Source: Rubrivivax sp.
Lineage (GTDB): Bacteria > Pseudomonadota > Gammaproteobacteria > Burkholderiales > Burkholderiaceae_C
Assembly (NCBI GenBank): GCA_024641945.1
Contig: JAHECD010000004.1
Location: 1 to 64,000 of the forward strand
DNA: 64,000 nucleotides
Reading direction: 5' to 3'
Of the stretch, positions 49,257 to 59,419 are shown in pieces (the first letter of the stretch is position 1; every line of letters begins with the position of its first letter). The translations under genes and the position numbers were made by a program. A model generated the notes under the pieces. The model was not told the DNA's origin. It made no database searches and was given only the letters and a program-made list of their open reading frames with translations.

Positions 49257-50672
49257 TCACGCGGCCGCCAGCGGTAGCCGGACGACGGCGTCCAGCCCCT
49301 CGATCTTTCCAGCGTCGGTTCGGTTCTTCAGTTCGATCTGCCCACCCAGGCTGGCCACGATCTCGTGACAGATGGCAAGCCCCAGACCAGAGCCGTCTCG
49401 CTCCTGCAGGTCGGCGCGTGCAAACGGGCGGAACAGGTGCGGCCGGAGGTCCGCCGGAATGCCGGTCCCCCGGTCGGAGATGGTCAGGGCGGCATGGCGC
49501 CCATCGTTGACCAATGTCACGCCCAGGGTCGCACCCCGCGGGCTGTGCTTGATCGCGTTGTGCAGAAGATTGCGCGTGAGTTCGCGCAGGGCCCATTCGT
49601 GCGCGCGCACCGGCGTGGCGGTGACCGCGATCTCAAATTCGAGTCTGCCCTGGGCGATCAGCGCGGAAAGGTCCAGTGCCACCTGGCGCGCAGTGTGTGC
49701 CCAGTCGACCACCAGCGCATCGCCTTGCTGGCGAAGTTGTTCGACCTTGGCAAGTGCGAGCATCTGGTTGGCCAGGTCGGTCGCGTCGGCCACCGTGTGC
49801 TCAATCTCGCCGAGCGCCTGCTGCATCTCGACGTCGCCGCGTCGCGCCGACTGCACCTGTGCGCGCAGCACGGCCAGCGGTGTGCGCAGTTGGTGCGCCG
49901 TGTCGCGCAAGAAGCGCTTCTGATGCTGCAACTGTTGGTCGAGTCGGCTCATCAGGTCGTTCGTCGCCTCCACCATCGGCAGCAGTTCGCGCGGCGCACC
50001 GCCCACCGGCAGGGCCGAAAGATCGCCCGTCGCGCGGGACTGCAACTGCGCGCTCAGCTCCCGCACGGGCCGTGTCGCACGCTGCACGACGACCACCACG
50101 ACCAGTGCGATCACGACCACCAGCGCACCTTGCTGCGAGATCGCCCGTGTCAACAGTTCGCGCGCCAAGGCTTGTCGCAACTCGAGCGTCTCGGCCACCT
50201 GGATGGTGGCCATGCCCTGGCCGGCAACGCCGGCGACCGGCTGCAGCAGGACCGCCATCCGCACGGGCACGCCGCGGTAGGTGTCGTCGTAGAAATGCAC
50301 GAGCGCCGCGTAGACGTTGCGCGCGGGGAGGGTGCCGCGCCAGGGTGGCATGTCATCGAAGCCCGAGACCGGCTCGCCGTTGAATCCCGAGACCTTGAAA
50401 TACATGCGGCTGCGGCTGTCGGCCTCGAAGGCCTCCAGCGCCGAGTAGACCAGCGTGGAACGCAGCACCGGGCGGTCCGGTTCGCCCTCGACCTCGAGTT
50501 GTTCGCCGATGGACTTGGCCGAGGCCAGGAGCGTGCGGTCGTAGGCCGTGTCGGCCGCGGCCAGCGCCTGCCGGTATTCACTCACGGAATTGATCACCAC
50601 GAACGCCAGGACGGGCACCAGGATACCAATCAGCAGTACGCGGCGCAGCGAGTTTTGACGCGGCGCTGTCAT
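49257..50672 (-). CDS. tctE: TctE-like sensor histidine kinase
   Basis: A 471-residue inner-membrane kinase. Two membrane helices (about 11-30 and 181-197) flank a periplasmic sensor; a HAMP-like segment follows, then the H box RDTAHQLRTPL with His260, N box around Asn372 (NLLHNAIKHSP), G1 DRGTGI (400-405) and G2 GSGLGLAI (427-434). It is downstream of its regulator tctD (70 bp gap) and divergent from tctCBA, suggesting it senses tricarboxylates or a related ligand. Confidence 0.92.
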   Translation of the reverse strand: MTAPRQNSLRRVLLIGILVPVLAFVVINSVSEYRQALAAADTAYDRTLLASAKSIGEQLEVEGEPDRPVLRSTLVYSALEAFEADSRSRMYFKVSGFNGEPVSGFDDMPPWRGTLPARNVYAALVHFYDDTYRGVPVRMAVLLQPVAGVAGQGMATIQVAETLELRQALARELLTRAISQQGALVVVIALVVVVVVQRATRPVRELSAQLQSRATGDLSALPVGGAPRELLPMVEATNDLMSRLDQQLQHQKRFLRDTAHQLRTPLAVLRAQVQSARRGDVEMQQALGEIEHTVADATDLANQMLALAKVEQLRQQGDALVVDWAHTARQVALDLSALIAQGRLEFEIAVTATPVRAHEWALRELTRNLLHNAIKHSPRGATLGVTLVNDGRHAALTISDRGTGIPADLRPHLFRPFARADLQERDGSGLGLAICHEIVASLGGQIELKNRTDAGKIEGLDAVVRLPLAAA

Positions 50673-50742
50673 CCGAGATTCGCGTTGACCATGCCGGCGC
50701 GGGCGAGGGCACGACCGCAGCGTTCGGGTCGGGTGGCAGGGA

Positions 50743-51408
50743 TCAATCGCCCTCCTTCAGCAGGTAGCCCAGCCCACGCAGCGTCACCAGTTGGGCGCCG
50801 GCACCGGCCAGCTTCTTGCGCAGGCGATAGACCACGACTTCGATCGCCTCGGTATGGACGTCGGTCTCGCCGGGGAAGACCAGTTCGAACAGGCGTTCCT
50901 TGGCCACCGCATGGCCGGGCCGCTGCAGAAGGGCTCTCAGCAACGCATTTTCGCGGGCGGTCAGGTCCATGACCTGGTCATGCAGGTGGATGGCGCCGCT
51001 GTCGGCGTCGATCCGCAACCCGGCAAAGTCGTCTGGCGGTAGCCGGCCGGTCTGGCGCCGCGCCAGGGCACGTACGCGCGCCTCGAGTTCGTCGAGGTCG
51101 AACGGCTTGGCGAGATAGTCGTCTGCGCCCGTGTTCAAACCCAGGATACGGTCGCCCACCGTGCCACGCGCCGTGAGAATCAGGACGGGCGTATCCAGGC
51201 CCGCCCGACGGGCGTCTTCGAGCACCTGAAGGCCATCCAGGCCGGGCAGGCTCAAGTCCAGCACCACGACGCTCGGCACGCAGGCCTGCCACCGCGCCAC
51301 CGCGCGGGCGCCATCGTTGCACAGCACGACCTGGATGCCGCGCCGCTCGAACGTGCGCTGCAAGGTCGTCTGCATGGCGGGGTTGTCTTCGACGAGCAGA
51401 AGCTTCAT
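50743..51408 (-). CDS. tctD: TctD-like OmpR-family response regulator
   Basis: A 221-residue regulator: receiver with Glu7/Asp8, phospho-acceptor Asp51 (VVVLDLSLPG) and Lys101 (YLAKPF), then a winged-helix DNA-binding domain with LTARENALLRALLQ and VVYRLRKKL. ATG at 51406-51408 is the family start; the open frame extends to 51528 without support. It faces tctC across 120 bp, which should contain its operator. That region holds a perfect TTGACA (51469-51474) on the plus strand but no good -10. Confidence 0.94.
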   Translation of the reverse strand: MKLLLVEDNPAMQTTLQRTFERRGIQVVLCNDGARAVARWQACVPSVVVLDLSLPGLDGLQVLEDARRAGLDTPVLILTARGTVGDRILGLNTGADDYLAKPFDLDELEARVRALARRQTGRLPPDDFAGLRIDADSGAIHLHDQVMDLTARENALLRALLQRPGHAVAKERLFELVFPGETDVHTEAIEVVVYRLRKKLAGAGAQLVTLRGLGYLLKEGD

Positions 51409-51528
51409 GGTCCACCAAATTATCCGGTGCTCACGGTTCGCGTTTTCCCCCGCCCATCGGACAGCGAATTGACAGCCGGGCCATCGACCATCGAGGCCAT
51501 TCGTATCCACCCTAGACGGAGACTGCAA

Positions 51529-52488
51529 ATGCGTCGAGACACCTTCCTGAAGTCCATGGCTGCCCTGGCGGCCGCCGGCACGCTGCCGCTGTCGGCCCGC
51601 GCAGCCGCGAACCTGAAGATGATGATTCCTGCCAACCCCGGTGGGGGCTGGGATTCGACCGGGCGTGCACTCGGCAAGGCATTGCAGGAGTCCGGCGTGG
51701 CGTCGTCGGTGACTTACGACAACAAGGGTGGCGCCGCCGGCGCGATCGGGCTTGCGCAGTTCTTCAATGCATCGAAGGGCGATGGCAACGCGCTGATGAT
51801 CATGGGCGCCGTGATGCTCGGCGGCGAGATTCGCAACAAGCCGCCGGTGTCGCTGTCGCAGGTGACGCCTCTGGCGCGCCTGACCACGGAATACAACGTG
51901 TTCGTCCTGCCGTCGAATTCACCGTTCAAGACGATGGCCGATGTCGTGGCCCAGTTCAAGAAGGATCCTGGCAGCGTCAAGTGGGGCGGCGGCTCGGCCG
52001 GCTCGACCGAACACGTGGCGATCGCCATGCTGGCACGCGAGGTGGGCGTCGACCCGCTGAAGATCAACTACGTACCCTTCCGAGGCGGCGGCGAAGCCAC
52101 GGCGGCCATCCTCGGCGGCAACGTGAGTGTTGGCGGCAGCGGCTACAGCGAGTTCCAGACCTACATCGAGAGCGGCAAGATGAAGGCCATCGGCGTCACG
52201 TCCGAAGCCCGCCAAAAGGGCATCCCGGTGCCGACCATGAAGGAGCTGGGATTCAACGTCGTGCTCGGCAACTGGCGCGGCGTTTATGGCGCTGCCGGCA
52301 TCGACGCCGCCCAGAAGAAGGCGCTCGTCGATATGGTGATCAAGGCCACCAAGACCAAGTCGTGGGCCGAGGCGCTGGAGAAGAACAACTGGACGTCGGC
52401 CGTCTTGGCGGGCAAGCCGTTCGAGGAGTTCGTCGACGAGAGCTTTGCTGGCCTGCGCGCGACGATGGTCAAGTCCGGGATGGTCTGA
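51529..52488 (+). CDS. tctC: Tricarboxylate-binding protein TctC
   Basis: A 319-residue periplasmic substrate-binding protein of the tripartite tricarboxylate transporter family. The signal peptide starts MRRDTFLKSMAALAAAG, twin-arginine-like, with probable cleavage after SARAA. The family segments NPGGGWDSTGRALGKAL and NKGGAAGAIGL are present. ATG 51529 has GGAG at 51518-51521. The ligand may be citrate or another carboxylate; the family is very diverse. Confidence 0.94.
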   Translation: MRRDTFLKSMAALAAAGTLPLSARAAANLKMMIPANPGGGWDSTGRALGKALQESGVASSVTYDNKGGAAGAIGLAQFFNASKGDGNALMIMGAVMLGGEIRNKPPVSLSQVTPLARLTTEYNVFVLPSNSPFKTMADVVAQFKKDPGSVKWGGGSAGSTEHVAIAMLAREVGVDPLKINYVPFRGGGEATAAILGGNVSVGGSGYSEFQTYIESGKMKAIGVTSEARQKGIPVPTMKELGFNVVLGNWRGVYGAAGIDAAQKKALVDMVIKATKTKSWAEALEKNNWTSAVLAGKPFEEFVDESFAGLRATMVKSGMV

Positions 52489-52570
52489 CGCCGGCCCCTG
52501 ACTGATTACCGCCTGCGGGGCGCGGGTCGTCGAGGCCCCGCCCCGCTCTTGTTGCAAGGAGCGAAGTTTC

Positions 52571-53083
52571 ATGTCCAACCCGTCGGAGCCCTCGATGCAT
52601 CAGACCCTCGTGGGGGTCGGCGCGCTGGTGATCGGTGCCTTGATGGCCTACGGCGCGACGTCGATTCCATCGACCGCTGGCTATGCGGGCGTCGGCCCCA
52701 ATTTTCTGCCCTGGGTCGTATCGCTGGTGCTGTTGCTGTGCGGCGCATGGTTGATCTATGAAGCGCGCAGTGGTGGTTTCCGTCATCTCGAAGAGCCGTC
52801 CGGCGCCGAGCATGGCAACTGGACCGCATTTGCATGGATCACCGCCGGCATCATGGCCAACGCTTCGTTGATCACGACGGTCGGGTTCATCCTCAGCTGC
52901 ACCCTGTGCTTCATGCTGGCGGTGCGGGGCCTGCGCATCGCCGAACGCAAGGCGGCCGGCGGCCCGCGCCAGATCGCCATCGACTTTGTCACCGGCGCCC
53001 TCATCGCAGCGCCTGCGTTCTGGGTCTTCACCAAGGTGTTGTCGATCAATCTGCCGGGCCTGACCGAAACGGGGTGGCTGTGA
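52571..53083 (+). CDS. tctB: Tripartite transporter small subunit TctB
   Basis: A 170-residue membrane protein with four hydrophobic helices and no other domain, as in TctB. It starts at ATG 52571 after an 82-bp gap from tctC and shares a base with the tctA start (TGATG). Confidence 0.92.
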   Translation: MSNPSEPSMHQTLVGVGALVIGALMAYGATSIPSTAGYAGVGPNFLPWVVSLVLLLCGAWLIYEARSGGFRHLEEPSGAEHGNWTAFAWITAGIMANASLITTVGFILSCTLCFMLAVRGLRIAERKAAGGPRQIAIDFVTGALIAAPAFWVFTKVLSINLPGLTETGWL

Positions 53084-54573
53084 TGGAAATATGGAACCAC
53101 CTCCTGGACGGTTTCATCACGGCCGGTACGCCGGTCAACCTGATGTGGGCCTTCGTCGGCTGCGCGCTGGGAACGGGCATCGGCGTCTTGCCGGGCATCG
53201 GTCCCGCAGTGACGGTAGCCATGTTGCTTCCGATCACGGCGCAGGTCGAACCGACGGCATCGATGATCTTCTTCGCCGGCATCTACTACGGCGCGATGTA
53301 CGGGGGGTCGACGACGTCGATCCTGCTCAATACGCCGGGCGAGACAGGCACGATGGTGACCGCGCTCGAAGGCTTCAAGATGGCCAAGAGCGGCCGCGCC
53401 GGCGCGGCATTGGCCACGTCGGCGATCGGCTCGTTCGTCGCGGGAACGATTGCCACGGTACTCGTCACGCTGTTCGCCCCTGCCGTCGCCGAATACGCGG
53501 TACGGCTCGGCCCGCCCGAGTACTTCATGCTGATGCTGCTGGCCTTCACCACCGTGAGCGCGGTGCTCGGCAAGAGCACCTTGCGTGGCATGACGGCGCT
53601 GTTTCTCGGGCTCGCCATGGGCCTTGTCGGCCTGGACCAGATCACCGGGCAGGTTCGCTACACGGCCGGCATTCCGGAATTCATCGACGGTCTGGAGGTC
53701 GTGCTCATCGCGGTCGGTCTCTTCGCCGTCGGCGAATGCCTCTACACCGCGCTCTACGAGGGCGGCGTCGAAGGTCAGCTGAACCGCATGGACAAGGTTC
53801 ACATGACCAAGGAAGAGTGGCGGCGTTCATGGCCCGCCTGGCTGCGCGGCACCGCGATCGGGTTTCCCTTTGGCACGATCCCGGCGGGGGGCACCGAAAT
53901 TCCGACCTTCCTGAGCTATGGCGTCGAGCGCAAGCTCAGCAAGCACAAGGAGGAATTCGGCACCATCGGCGCGATCGAAGGCGTGGCCGGGCCCGAAGCG
54001 GCCAACAACGCGGCGGTCACCGGGACGCTGGTTCCGCTCCTGACACTGGGTATTCCGACGTCGGTGACGACGGCCATCCTGCTGAGTGCGTTCCAGAATT
54101 ACGGCATCAATGCCGGCCCGCAACTGTTCCAGACCTCGTCATCGCTGGTCTGGGCGCTGATTGCCTCGCTGTACATCGGCAACGTGATGTTGCTTGTACT
54201 GAATCTGCCGCTGGTGGGTCTGTGGGTGAAATTGCTGAAGATCCCGAAGCCGCAGTTGTATGCCGGCATCCTGATCTTCGCGACGGTGGGCGTCTACGGC
54301 ATGCGGCAGAGTGCGTTCGATCTCTACCTGATGTACGCCGTCGGCGTGTTGGGAGTCCTGGTGCGCCGGTTCGACATTCCGTCGGCACCGGTCATCGTCG
54401 GCATGATCCTCGGGCCGATGGCCGAGGCGCAGATGCGCAATGCCCTTTCGATCGGCGAGGGCCGATGGACGGTCTTTGTCGAGCGCCCGATGTCAGCGGT
54501 CCTTCTGGCCATCGTGGTGGCCATCCTGGTCGTGCCGCGGCTGGCGAAGTGGCGCCAATCAAGCCGCACCTGA
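53083..54573 (+). CDS. tctA: Tripartite transporter large subunit TctA
   Basis: A 496-residue permease with about 12 membrane helices. Family motifs are [19 protein letters not shown] near residues 33-51, [20 protein letters not shown] and [20 protein letters not shown]. It uses the Na+ or proton gradient with TctB and TctC. ATG 53083 overlaps the tctB stop. It converges on hemH across 31 bp with no clear terminator. Confidence 0.96.
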   Translation: MEIWNHLLDGFITAGTPVNLMWAFVGCALGTGIGVLPGIGPAVTVAMLLPITAQVEPTASMIFFAGIYYGAMYGGSTTSILLNTPGETGTMVTALEGFKMAKSGRAGAALATSAIGSFVAGTIATVLVTLFAPAVAEYAVRLGPPEYFMLMLLAFTTVSAVLGKSTLRGMTALFLGLAMGLVGLDQITGQVRYTAGIPEFIDGLEVVLIAVGLFAVGECLYTALYEGGVEGQLNRMDKVHMTKEEWRRSWPAWLRGTAIGFPFGTIPAGGTEIPTFLSYGVERKLSKHKEEFGTIGAIEGVAGPEAANNAAVTGTLVPLLTLGIPTSVTTAILLSAFQNYGINAGPQLFQTSSSLVWALIASLYIGNVMLLVLNLPLVGLWVKLLKIPKPQLYAGILIFATVGVYGMRQSAFDLYLMYAVGVLGVLVRRFDIPSAPVIVGMILGPMAEAQMRNALSIGEGRWTVFVERPMSAVLLAIVVAILVVPRLAKWRQSSRT

Positions 54574-54604
54574 CGTCGGACTTTTCGCGCACGGTCAGGG
54601 GCGG

Positions 54605-55699
54605 TCAGAGGTCCTTCGCGCCCATTGCCAAGGCGCGCTCGCGCTGCAGGCGCTCGGCGTCGCCGGGCGCAGGGCCCGGTACGGGCCAACCACCGAGGTG
54701 CCGCACCACGATGTCGACGAGCGCACGCACGCCGTCGGGCCGATCGTTCAGGCATGGGATGTAGTGAAAGGTCTTTCCGCCGGCGGCGAGGAACGCGTCC
54801 CGCGCCTCCTGCGCAATCTCCTCCAGCGTCTCGAGGCAGTCGACGGGGAAGCCCGGGCAGATGACGTCGGCGCGCTCCAGCCCATCGGTCCCCAGTGACC
54901 GGAGCGTCGGTTCGGTATACGGCTGCAACCACTTCGCCTTGCCGAAGCGGCTTTGGAACGTGACCTTGTATTCGTCCGGCGCAAGTTCCAGCGCATCGGC
55001 CAGCAAACGGGCCGTCTTGTGGCACTCACAGTGGTAGGGATCGCCCAGGAGCAGCGAGCGTTCCGGGAGCCCGTGAAAGCTCATCACCAGCATCCGGCCG
55101 CGCCCGTTGTGCAGCCAATGATCGCGGACGCTCTGCGCAAGGGCTGCGATGTACCCGGGGTCGTCGTGGTAGCGATTGATGAACCGGAATTCCGGTACGT
55201 GGCGCGCGGCGTTGGCCCATCCTGAAACGGCGTCCCAAACGCTGGCGGTGGTGGCTGCGGCATATTGCGGATACAGCGGAAGCACCAGCACCCGTGTCGC
55301 CCCTTCGGCGCGCAAGGCGTCGAGCGCGTTGGACACCGACGGGTTGCCGTAGCGCATGGCGTGCCGCACGAGCAACGGATGGCCGCGTTCCCCGAGGTGT
55401 CCTTGGAGCCACTTGGTCAGCGCGGCCGTTCCCGCAACCAGGGGCGAGCCTTCAGCGGTCCAGATGGTGGCGTACTTGGCGGCAGACTTGGCTGGGCGCG
55501 TACGCAGGATGATGCCGTTGAGGATCGGCCACCACACGAGTCGCGGAATCTCGACCACACGCGGGTCGTTCAGGAATTCGGCAAGATACCGGCGGGTTGC
55601 ACCAGCGGTCGGTTCATCGGGACTGCCCAGATTGACAACGAGCAAGGCGGTGCGCGGTGTCGTGCCATGCCGATAGGCGGGTTCGGGACGAAAGGCCAT
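54605..55699 (-). CDS. hemH: Ferrochelatase
   Basis: Inserts Fe2+ into protoporphyrin IX, the last step of heme synthesis. A 364-residue protein with VVNLGSPDEPTAGATRRYL, LPLYPQYAAATTASV and the active-site His in MSFHGLPERSLLLGDPYHC; the C-terminal Glu segment CPGFPVDCLETLEEI is present. ATG at 55697-55699 is preferred over the longer frame to 55867. It starts seven bases after a response regulator, so it is translated from a signalling operon. Confidence 0.97.
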   Translation of the reverse strand: MAFRPEPAYRHGTTPRTALLVVNLGSPDEPTAGATRRYLAEFLNDPRVVEIPRLVWWPILNGIILRTRPAKSAAKYATIWTAEGSPLVAGTAALTKWLQGHLGERGHPLLVRHAMRYGNPSVSNALDALRAEGATRVLVLPLYPQYAAATTASVWDAVSGWANAARHVPEFRFINRYHDDPGYIAALAQSVRDHWLHNGRGRMLVMSFHGLPERSLLLGDPYHCECHKTARLLADALELAPDEYKVTFQSRFGKAKWLQPYTEPTLRSLGTDGLERADVICPGFPVDCLETLEEIAQEARDAFLAAGGKTFHYIPCLNDRPDGVRALVDIVVRHLGGWPVPGPAPGDAERLQRERALAMGAKDL

Positions 55700-55706
55700 C
55701 GAGATG

Positions 55707-56075
55707 TCAGCTTTCCTGCTGCAGGCGTGACAGGTCGGCGAGCATTTCGTGCAACACGACCGGCTTGCTCCAGCAGCCTGCATAGCCTGCCGCCGCAGCC
55801 GGTCGCGCCACGTCACGAGGGTGTTCTGCCGAGCAAAGGAATGCAGGCGTATCGGCGAGGGCGGCATCGCTGCGCAAGGCCGCCAGAAGGGCGTAGCCGT
55901 CGGTATCGGGTAGATGAAGGTCGATCACCAACACCTGGGGCGTGAACCCGCGCACGAGGTCCAGCGCCTCGGCGCCGCTACCGGCGCAACGTACTTCGAG
56001 TCTCGGATCGAGCCTGCAGGTTTCCTCGAAGAGCAGCGTATTGATGCGATCGTCGTCGACGTAAAGCAGTCGCAT
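55707..56075 (-). CDS. Single-domain response regulator
   Basis: A 122-residue receiver with no output domain. All active-site residues are present: Asp7/Asp8 (LLYVDDDRIN), phospho-acceptor Asp52 (VIDLHLPDTDG), Ser82 and Lys104 (WSKPV). Such proteins act by binding partners, like CheY. It lies between an FHA-adenylate cyclase (11 bp upstream) and hemH (7 bp downstream); the cognate kinase is not nearby. Confidence 0.9.
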   Translation of the reverse strand: MRLLYVDDDRINTLLFEETCRLDPRLEVRCAGSGAEALDLVRGFTPQVLVIDLHLPDTDGYALLAALRSDAALADTPAFLCSAEHPRDVARPAAAAGYAGCWSKPVVLHEMLADLSRLQQES

Positions 56076-56086
56076 GTCTTGCCCGG

Positions 56087-57031
56087 TCAGGGTTCGGATT
56101 GTGGCTGCGTGTCGCCGAACCGAAGTACCTCGAAGCGAACCACGGCGGAGCCCGGCTCTGCCGGCGAACCGCCCAGACCGACCGCGCCGTTGCCATGCAG
56201 CGTGCAGCTGCCGCGCCGAAGACTGATGATCTCGCCGTCCGTGAAGCGGACATACGTACCGTTGTAGCTGAGGTCGGTAAGCTGGAAGCTGCCGCCATGC
56301 CAATCGACGCGCGCGTGCGAGCGAGAAACGCGCGAGTCGTCGACACAGAAGTTGGCCTGTGGGCTGCGTCCGAGGACAACCGGCATCTGCTGGCTTGCGA
56401 AGACGCGGTTCTGGTCGAGCCACAGCAGGCGGATGCCATCGGGCTCCACGGGCTCGGGCATGTCGCCAAACAGCGTGGCCGCGGAGTCCGCCGCCCGCCG
56501 TCCTCCCTGGATGTGCACCGATACCGGCTCCGCGCGGCCGCGCAGCACGATTCGGTCGAGATGGCGATAACGTACCCGGACGTCGGCCGCCAGGTCGGCG
56601 TAGACCTCGGCCGTGACGAGCGTTTCGTTGTCACCCGCATGATCCAGCAGGCGGGCCGCGACGTTCACCGCGTCGCCGAAACAGTCGCCACCCATCTCGA
56701 CGATTTCTCCACGCGCCACTGCCACCTGCAGTTTCAGCGCACGCAAGCCGGCCGAAGCGCCGCGCTCGTTGCCGCGCGACACCATCGTCTCGAGCATGTC
56801 GTGCATGCGCGCCGCAGCCTCGGCAGCCGCGGGCGAGCGCTCGAAGACCGCCATGAGGCCATCGCCGAGCGTCTTGACGACGGTGCCACCCGCCGCCGTC
56901 ACCCGCTGTCCGAGCGCAGACACGCAGTGCGTCACGACCGATGTGGCCTCGGCGTTCCCCAGCGTCTCGAACAGCGACGTGCTTCCGCGCAGGTCAGCGA
57001 AGAGAACGGTGCGTTCGGCAATGCGCGTCAT
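56087..57031 (-). CDS. FHA-domain class III adenylate cyclase
   Basis: A 314-residue cytoplasmic protein. The N-terminal cyclase domain (about 5-175) keeps the catalytic residues: metal-binding Asp13 (LFADLRGS) and Asp57 (KTLGDGL), adenine-specifying Lys53 and Asp120, transition-state Asn123 and Arg127 (DAVNVAARL). The C-terminal FHA domain (about 205-305; VLGRSPQANFCV, SRSHARV, YNGTYVRF) binds phosphothreonine peptides. It should make cAMP under control of a Ser/Thr-phosphorylated partner. No kinase is encoded nearby. It is the first gene of an operon with the response regulator and hemH. Confidence 0.9.
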   Translation of the reverse strand: MTRIAERTVLFADLRGSTSLFETLGNAEATSVVTHCVSALGQRVTAAGGTVVKTLGDGLMAVFERSPAAAEAAARMHDMLETMVSRGNERGASAGLRALKLQVAVARGEIVEMGGDCFGDAVNVAARLLDHAGDNETLVTAEVYADLAADVRVRYRHLDRIVLRGRAEPVSVHIQGGRRAADSAATLFGDMPEPVEPDGIRLLWLDQNRVFASQQMPVVLGRSPQANFCVDDSRVSRSHARVDWHGGSFQLTDLSYNGTYVRFTDGEIISLRRGSCTLHGNGAVGLGGSPAEPGSAVVRFEVLRFGDTQPQSEP

Positions 57032-57097
57032 CGGCAGAAGTGTAGGTTTCGCGGCGCGGGGGCAACGGCACGTGGCCGACCCGCGACGGGCGCGAAA

Positions 57098-59419
57098 TTA
57101 CAGGTTGTCGAGGTACGTGCGAAGCTTGTCCGAACGGCTCGGATGCTTGAGCTTGCGGATTGCCTTGGCTTCGATCTGGCGGATGCGTTCGCGCGTGACG
57201 TCGAACTGCTTGCCGACCTCTTCAAGCGTGTGATCCGTGCTCATCTCGATGCCGAAGCGCATGCGCAGCACCTTGGCCTCGCGCGGCGTCAACCCGTCCA
57301 GGATGTCCTTCACGACATCGCGCAGACCGGCCTGCATCGCGGCCTCGATCGGCGCCGTGTTGTTCGTGTCCTCGATGAAGTCGCCCAGGTGGCTGTCGTC
57401 GTCGTCGCCGATCGGCGTTTCCATGGAGATCGGCTCCTTGGCGATCTTCATGATCTTGCGGATCTTGTCCTCGGGGATCTCCATCTTCTCGGCCAGCGTA
57501 GGCGCATCGGGCTCGTAGCCGAACTCCTGCAGGTGCTGCCGCGAGATGCGGTTCATCTTGTTGATCGTCTCGATCATGTGAACCGGGATGCGGATCGTGC
57601 GTGCCTGGTCGGCGATTGAACGTGTGATGGCCTGTCGGATCCACCAGGTGGCGTAGGTCGAGAACTTGTAGCCGCGGCGGTATTCGAACTTGTCCACGGC
57701 TTTCATCAGGCCGATGTTGCCCTCCTGGATGAGGTCGAGGAACTGCAGGCCGCGGTTGGTATATTTCTTGGCAATGGAGATCACCAGGCGAAGGTTCGCT
57801 TCGATCATCTCCTTCTTCGCGTCGCGCGACGCCTTCTCGCCCTCGTTCATCTTCTTGTTGATGATCTTCAGGTCCTCCAGCGGGACGACCGCCTTGGACT
57901 GCAGGTCGATCAGCTTCTGCTGCAGTTCCTGCACCGCCGGCAGGTTGCGCTCGAGAACGATGCTGTAGCTCTTGCCGGCCGCAACTTCCTTCTCGGCCCA
58001 CTTCAGATTCAGCACGTTGGGCGGAAAGGTCTTGATGAAGTGCTCCTGCGGCATGCCGCACTTGTCGACCACGATCTTGCGGATCTCGCGCTCGTAGCGA
58101 CGCAGGTCGTCGACCTGCATCCGCAGGATGTTCGACAGCTTCTCGATCGTCTTGACGGTGAAGCGGATCGTCATCAGGTCGTCGCTGATGGCGTGCTGCG
58201 CCTTGTTGTACGCGGTGGACTTGTAGCCCTCCTTCTCGTACGCCTTGCGCATGCGGTCGAAATGGGTGCGCAGCGCCTCGAACTTGACCAGCGCCTGCGA
58301 CTTGAGTTCCTCGAGCTTCTTCGTCAGCGCCTTGCTGCCGCCGTTGCCGTCGTCGTCGTCCTCCTCGTCGAACTCGTCGAAGTCCTCTTCGGCCACGTAG
58401 TCGTCGGCCTCGTCGGTCGAGACGAATCCGTCGACGACTTCGGAGATCTGCATCTCGCCAGCGGCGATCCGATCGGCCATGGCCAGGATCTCGGCGATCG
58501 TCGTCGGCGAGGCACTGATGGCCAGCATCATGGCCTGCAGGCCGCCTTCGATGCGTTTGGCGATCTCGATCTCGCCCTCGCGTGTGAGCAACTCGACCGT
58601 GCCCATCTCGCGCATATACATGCGCACCGGGTCCGTGGTGCGGCCGAATTCGCTGTCCACCGTGGACAACGCCGCCTCGGCAGCCTCTTCGGCCTCTTCC
58701 TCGGTGGCCGTGCTCGCGCCGCCGCCGGCGATCAGCAGCGTGGCGGCATCGGGCGCCTGCTCGTAGACGGCGATGCCCATGTCGTTGAGCATGGAAACGA
58801 TGGCCTCGAGGATTTCCTCGTTGACCAGCTTCTCGGGCAGGTGATCGTTGATCTCCTGGTGCGTGAGGAAACCACGCGTCTTGCCCATCTTGATGAGCGT
58901 CTTGAGCTCATGGCGCCGCTTGGCGACTTCCTCTTCGGTCAGTGTCGTCTCGTCGAGACCGAACTCGCGCATCAGCGCGCGCTCCTTGGCGCGCGACACC
59001 TTCATTCGCAGCGGCTTGGCCTTGGCTTCCTTCACGTCCTCGACGACTTCGACCGCCTCGGGCTCTTCACCCCCCTCGAAGTCGGACTCGACGTCGGACA
59101 AATCCTCCTCGAGGACCTCGGCCTTCTTCTTCGCCTCGACCGCCGCACCCTTGCGGCCGGCTGGCGCCTTGGCAGCGGCCTTGCCGGCCGATCCCTTGGA
59201 GGCCGGCCGCTTGTCCGTCGACTCGGTGGGCTTGGACGCGGTCTTGGATGCGGCCTTGCCAGCAGAGGCCTTGGCGGTCGGCTTCGCTGCCGGTTTGGCT
59301 GCCGAAGGAGCATGCGTGGCCGCAGCCGCGCCCTTCTTGTGGGCATCCGGCGCAGGAACGGCTGCCTTGGACTTTTCAGCGGGCTTGGCGGCCTTGGGGT
59401 CGGACTTCTTGGCGGTCAT
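57098..59419 (-). CDS. rpoD: Primary sigma factor RpoD (sigma-70)
   Basis: A 773-residue housekeeping sigma factor. Region 1.1 (residues about 140-230), region 1.2 ([12 protein letters not shown]), a non-conserved acidic stretch ([11 protein letters not shown]), region 2 with [20 protein letters not shown] and [18 protein letters not shown], and region 4 ([20 protein letters not shown]) are all present. The first 100 residues are an Ala/Lys/Pro-rich extension resembling histone H1-like tails, longer than in E. coli. It is downstream of dnaG with a 299-bp gap that contains a perfect TATAAT. Confidence 0.98.
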   Translation of the reverse strand: MTAKKSDPKAAKPAEKSKAAVPAPDAHKKGAAAATHAPSAAKPAAKPTAKASAGKAASKTASKPTESTDKRPASKGSAGKAAAKAPAGRKGAAVEAKKKAEVLEEDLSDVESDFEGGEEPEAVEVVEDVKEAKAKPLRMKVSRAKERALMREFGLDETTLTEEEVAKRRHELKTLIKMGKTRGFLTHQEINDHLPEKLVNEEILEAIVSMLNDMGIAVYEQAPDAATLLIAGGGASTATEEEAEEAAEAALSTVDSEFGRTTDPVRMYMREMGTVELLTREGEIEIAKRIEGGLQAMMLAISASPTTIAEILAMADRIAAGEMQISEVVDGFVSTDEADDYVAEEDFDEFDEEDDDDGNGGSKALTKKLEELKSQALVKFEALRTHFDRMRKAYEKEGYKSTAYNKAQHAISDDLMTIRFTVKTIEKLSNILRMQVDDLRRYEREIRKIVVDKCGMPQEHFIKTFPPNVLNLKWAEKEVAAGKSYSIVLERNLPAVQELQQKLIDLQSKAVVPLEDLKIINKKMNEGEKASRDAKKEMIEANLRLVISIAKKYTNRGLQFLDLIQEGNIGLMKAVDKFEYRRGYKFSTYATWWIRQAITRSIADQARTIRIPVHMIETINKMNRISRQHLQEFGYEPDAPTLAEKMEIPEDKIRKIMKIAKEPISMETPIGDDDDSHLGDFIEDTNNTAPIEAAMQAGLRDVVKDILDGLTPREAKVLRMRFGIEMSTDHTLEEVGKQFDVTRERIRQIEAKAIRKLKHPSRSDKLRTYLDNL

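Noticed and set aside
49365-50972. 535-codon open frame opposite tctE and tctD
   Set aside because: Antisense to a kinase and regulator with complete conserved motifs; no independent support.
51469-51474. Perfect TTGACA upstream of tctC as a constitutive promoter
   Set aside because: The expected -10 position reads CGAGGC; alone it is insufficient, and an activator-dependent promoter under TctD is more likely.
57047-57097. TTTCGCG / CGCGAAA inverted repeat between rpoD and the cyclase gene as a terminator
   Set aside because: Arms are 37 bases apart and there is no T run; not convincing as an intrinsic terminator.
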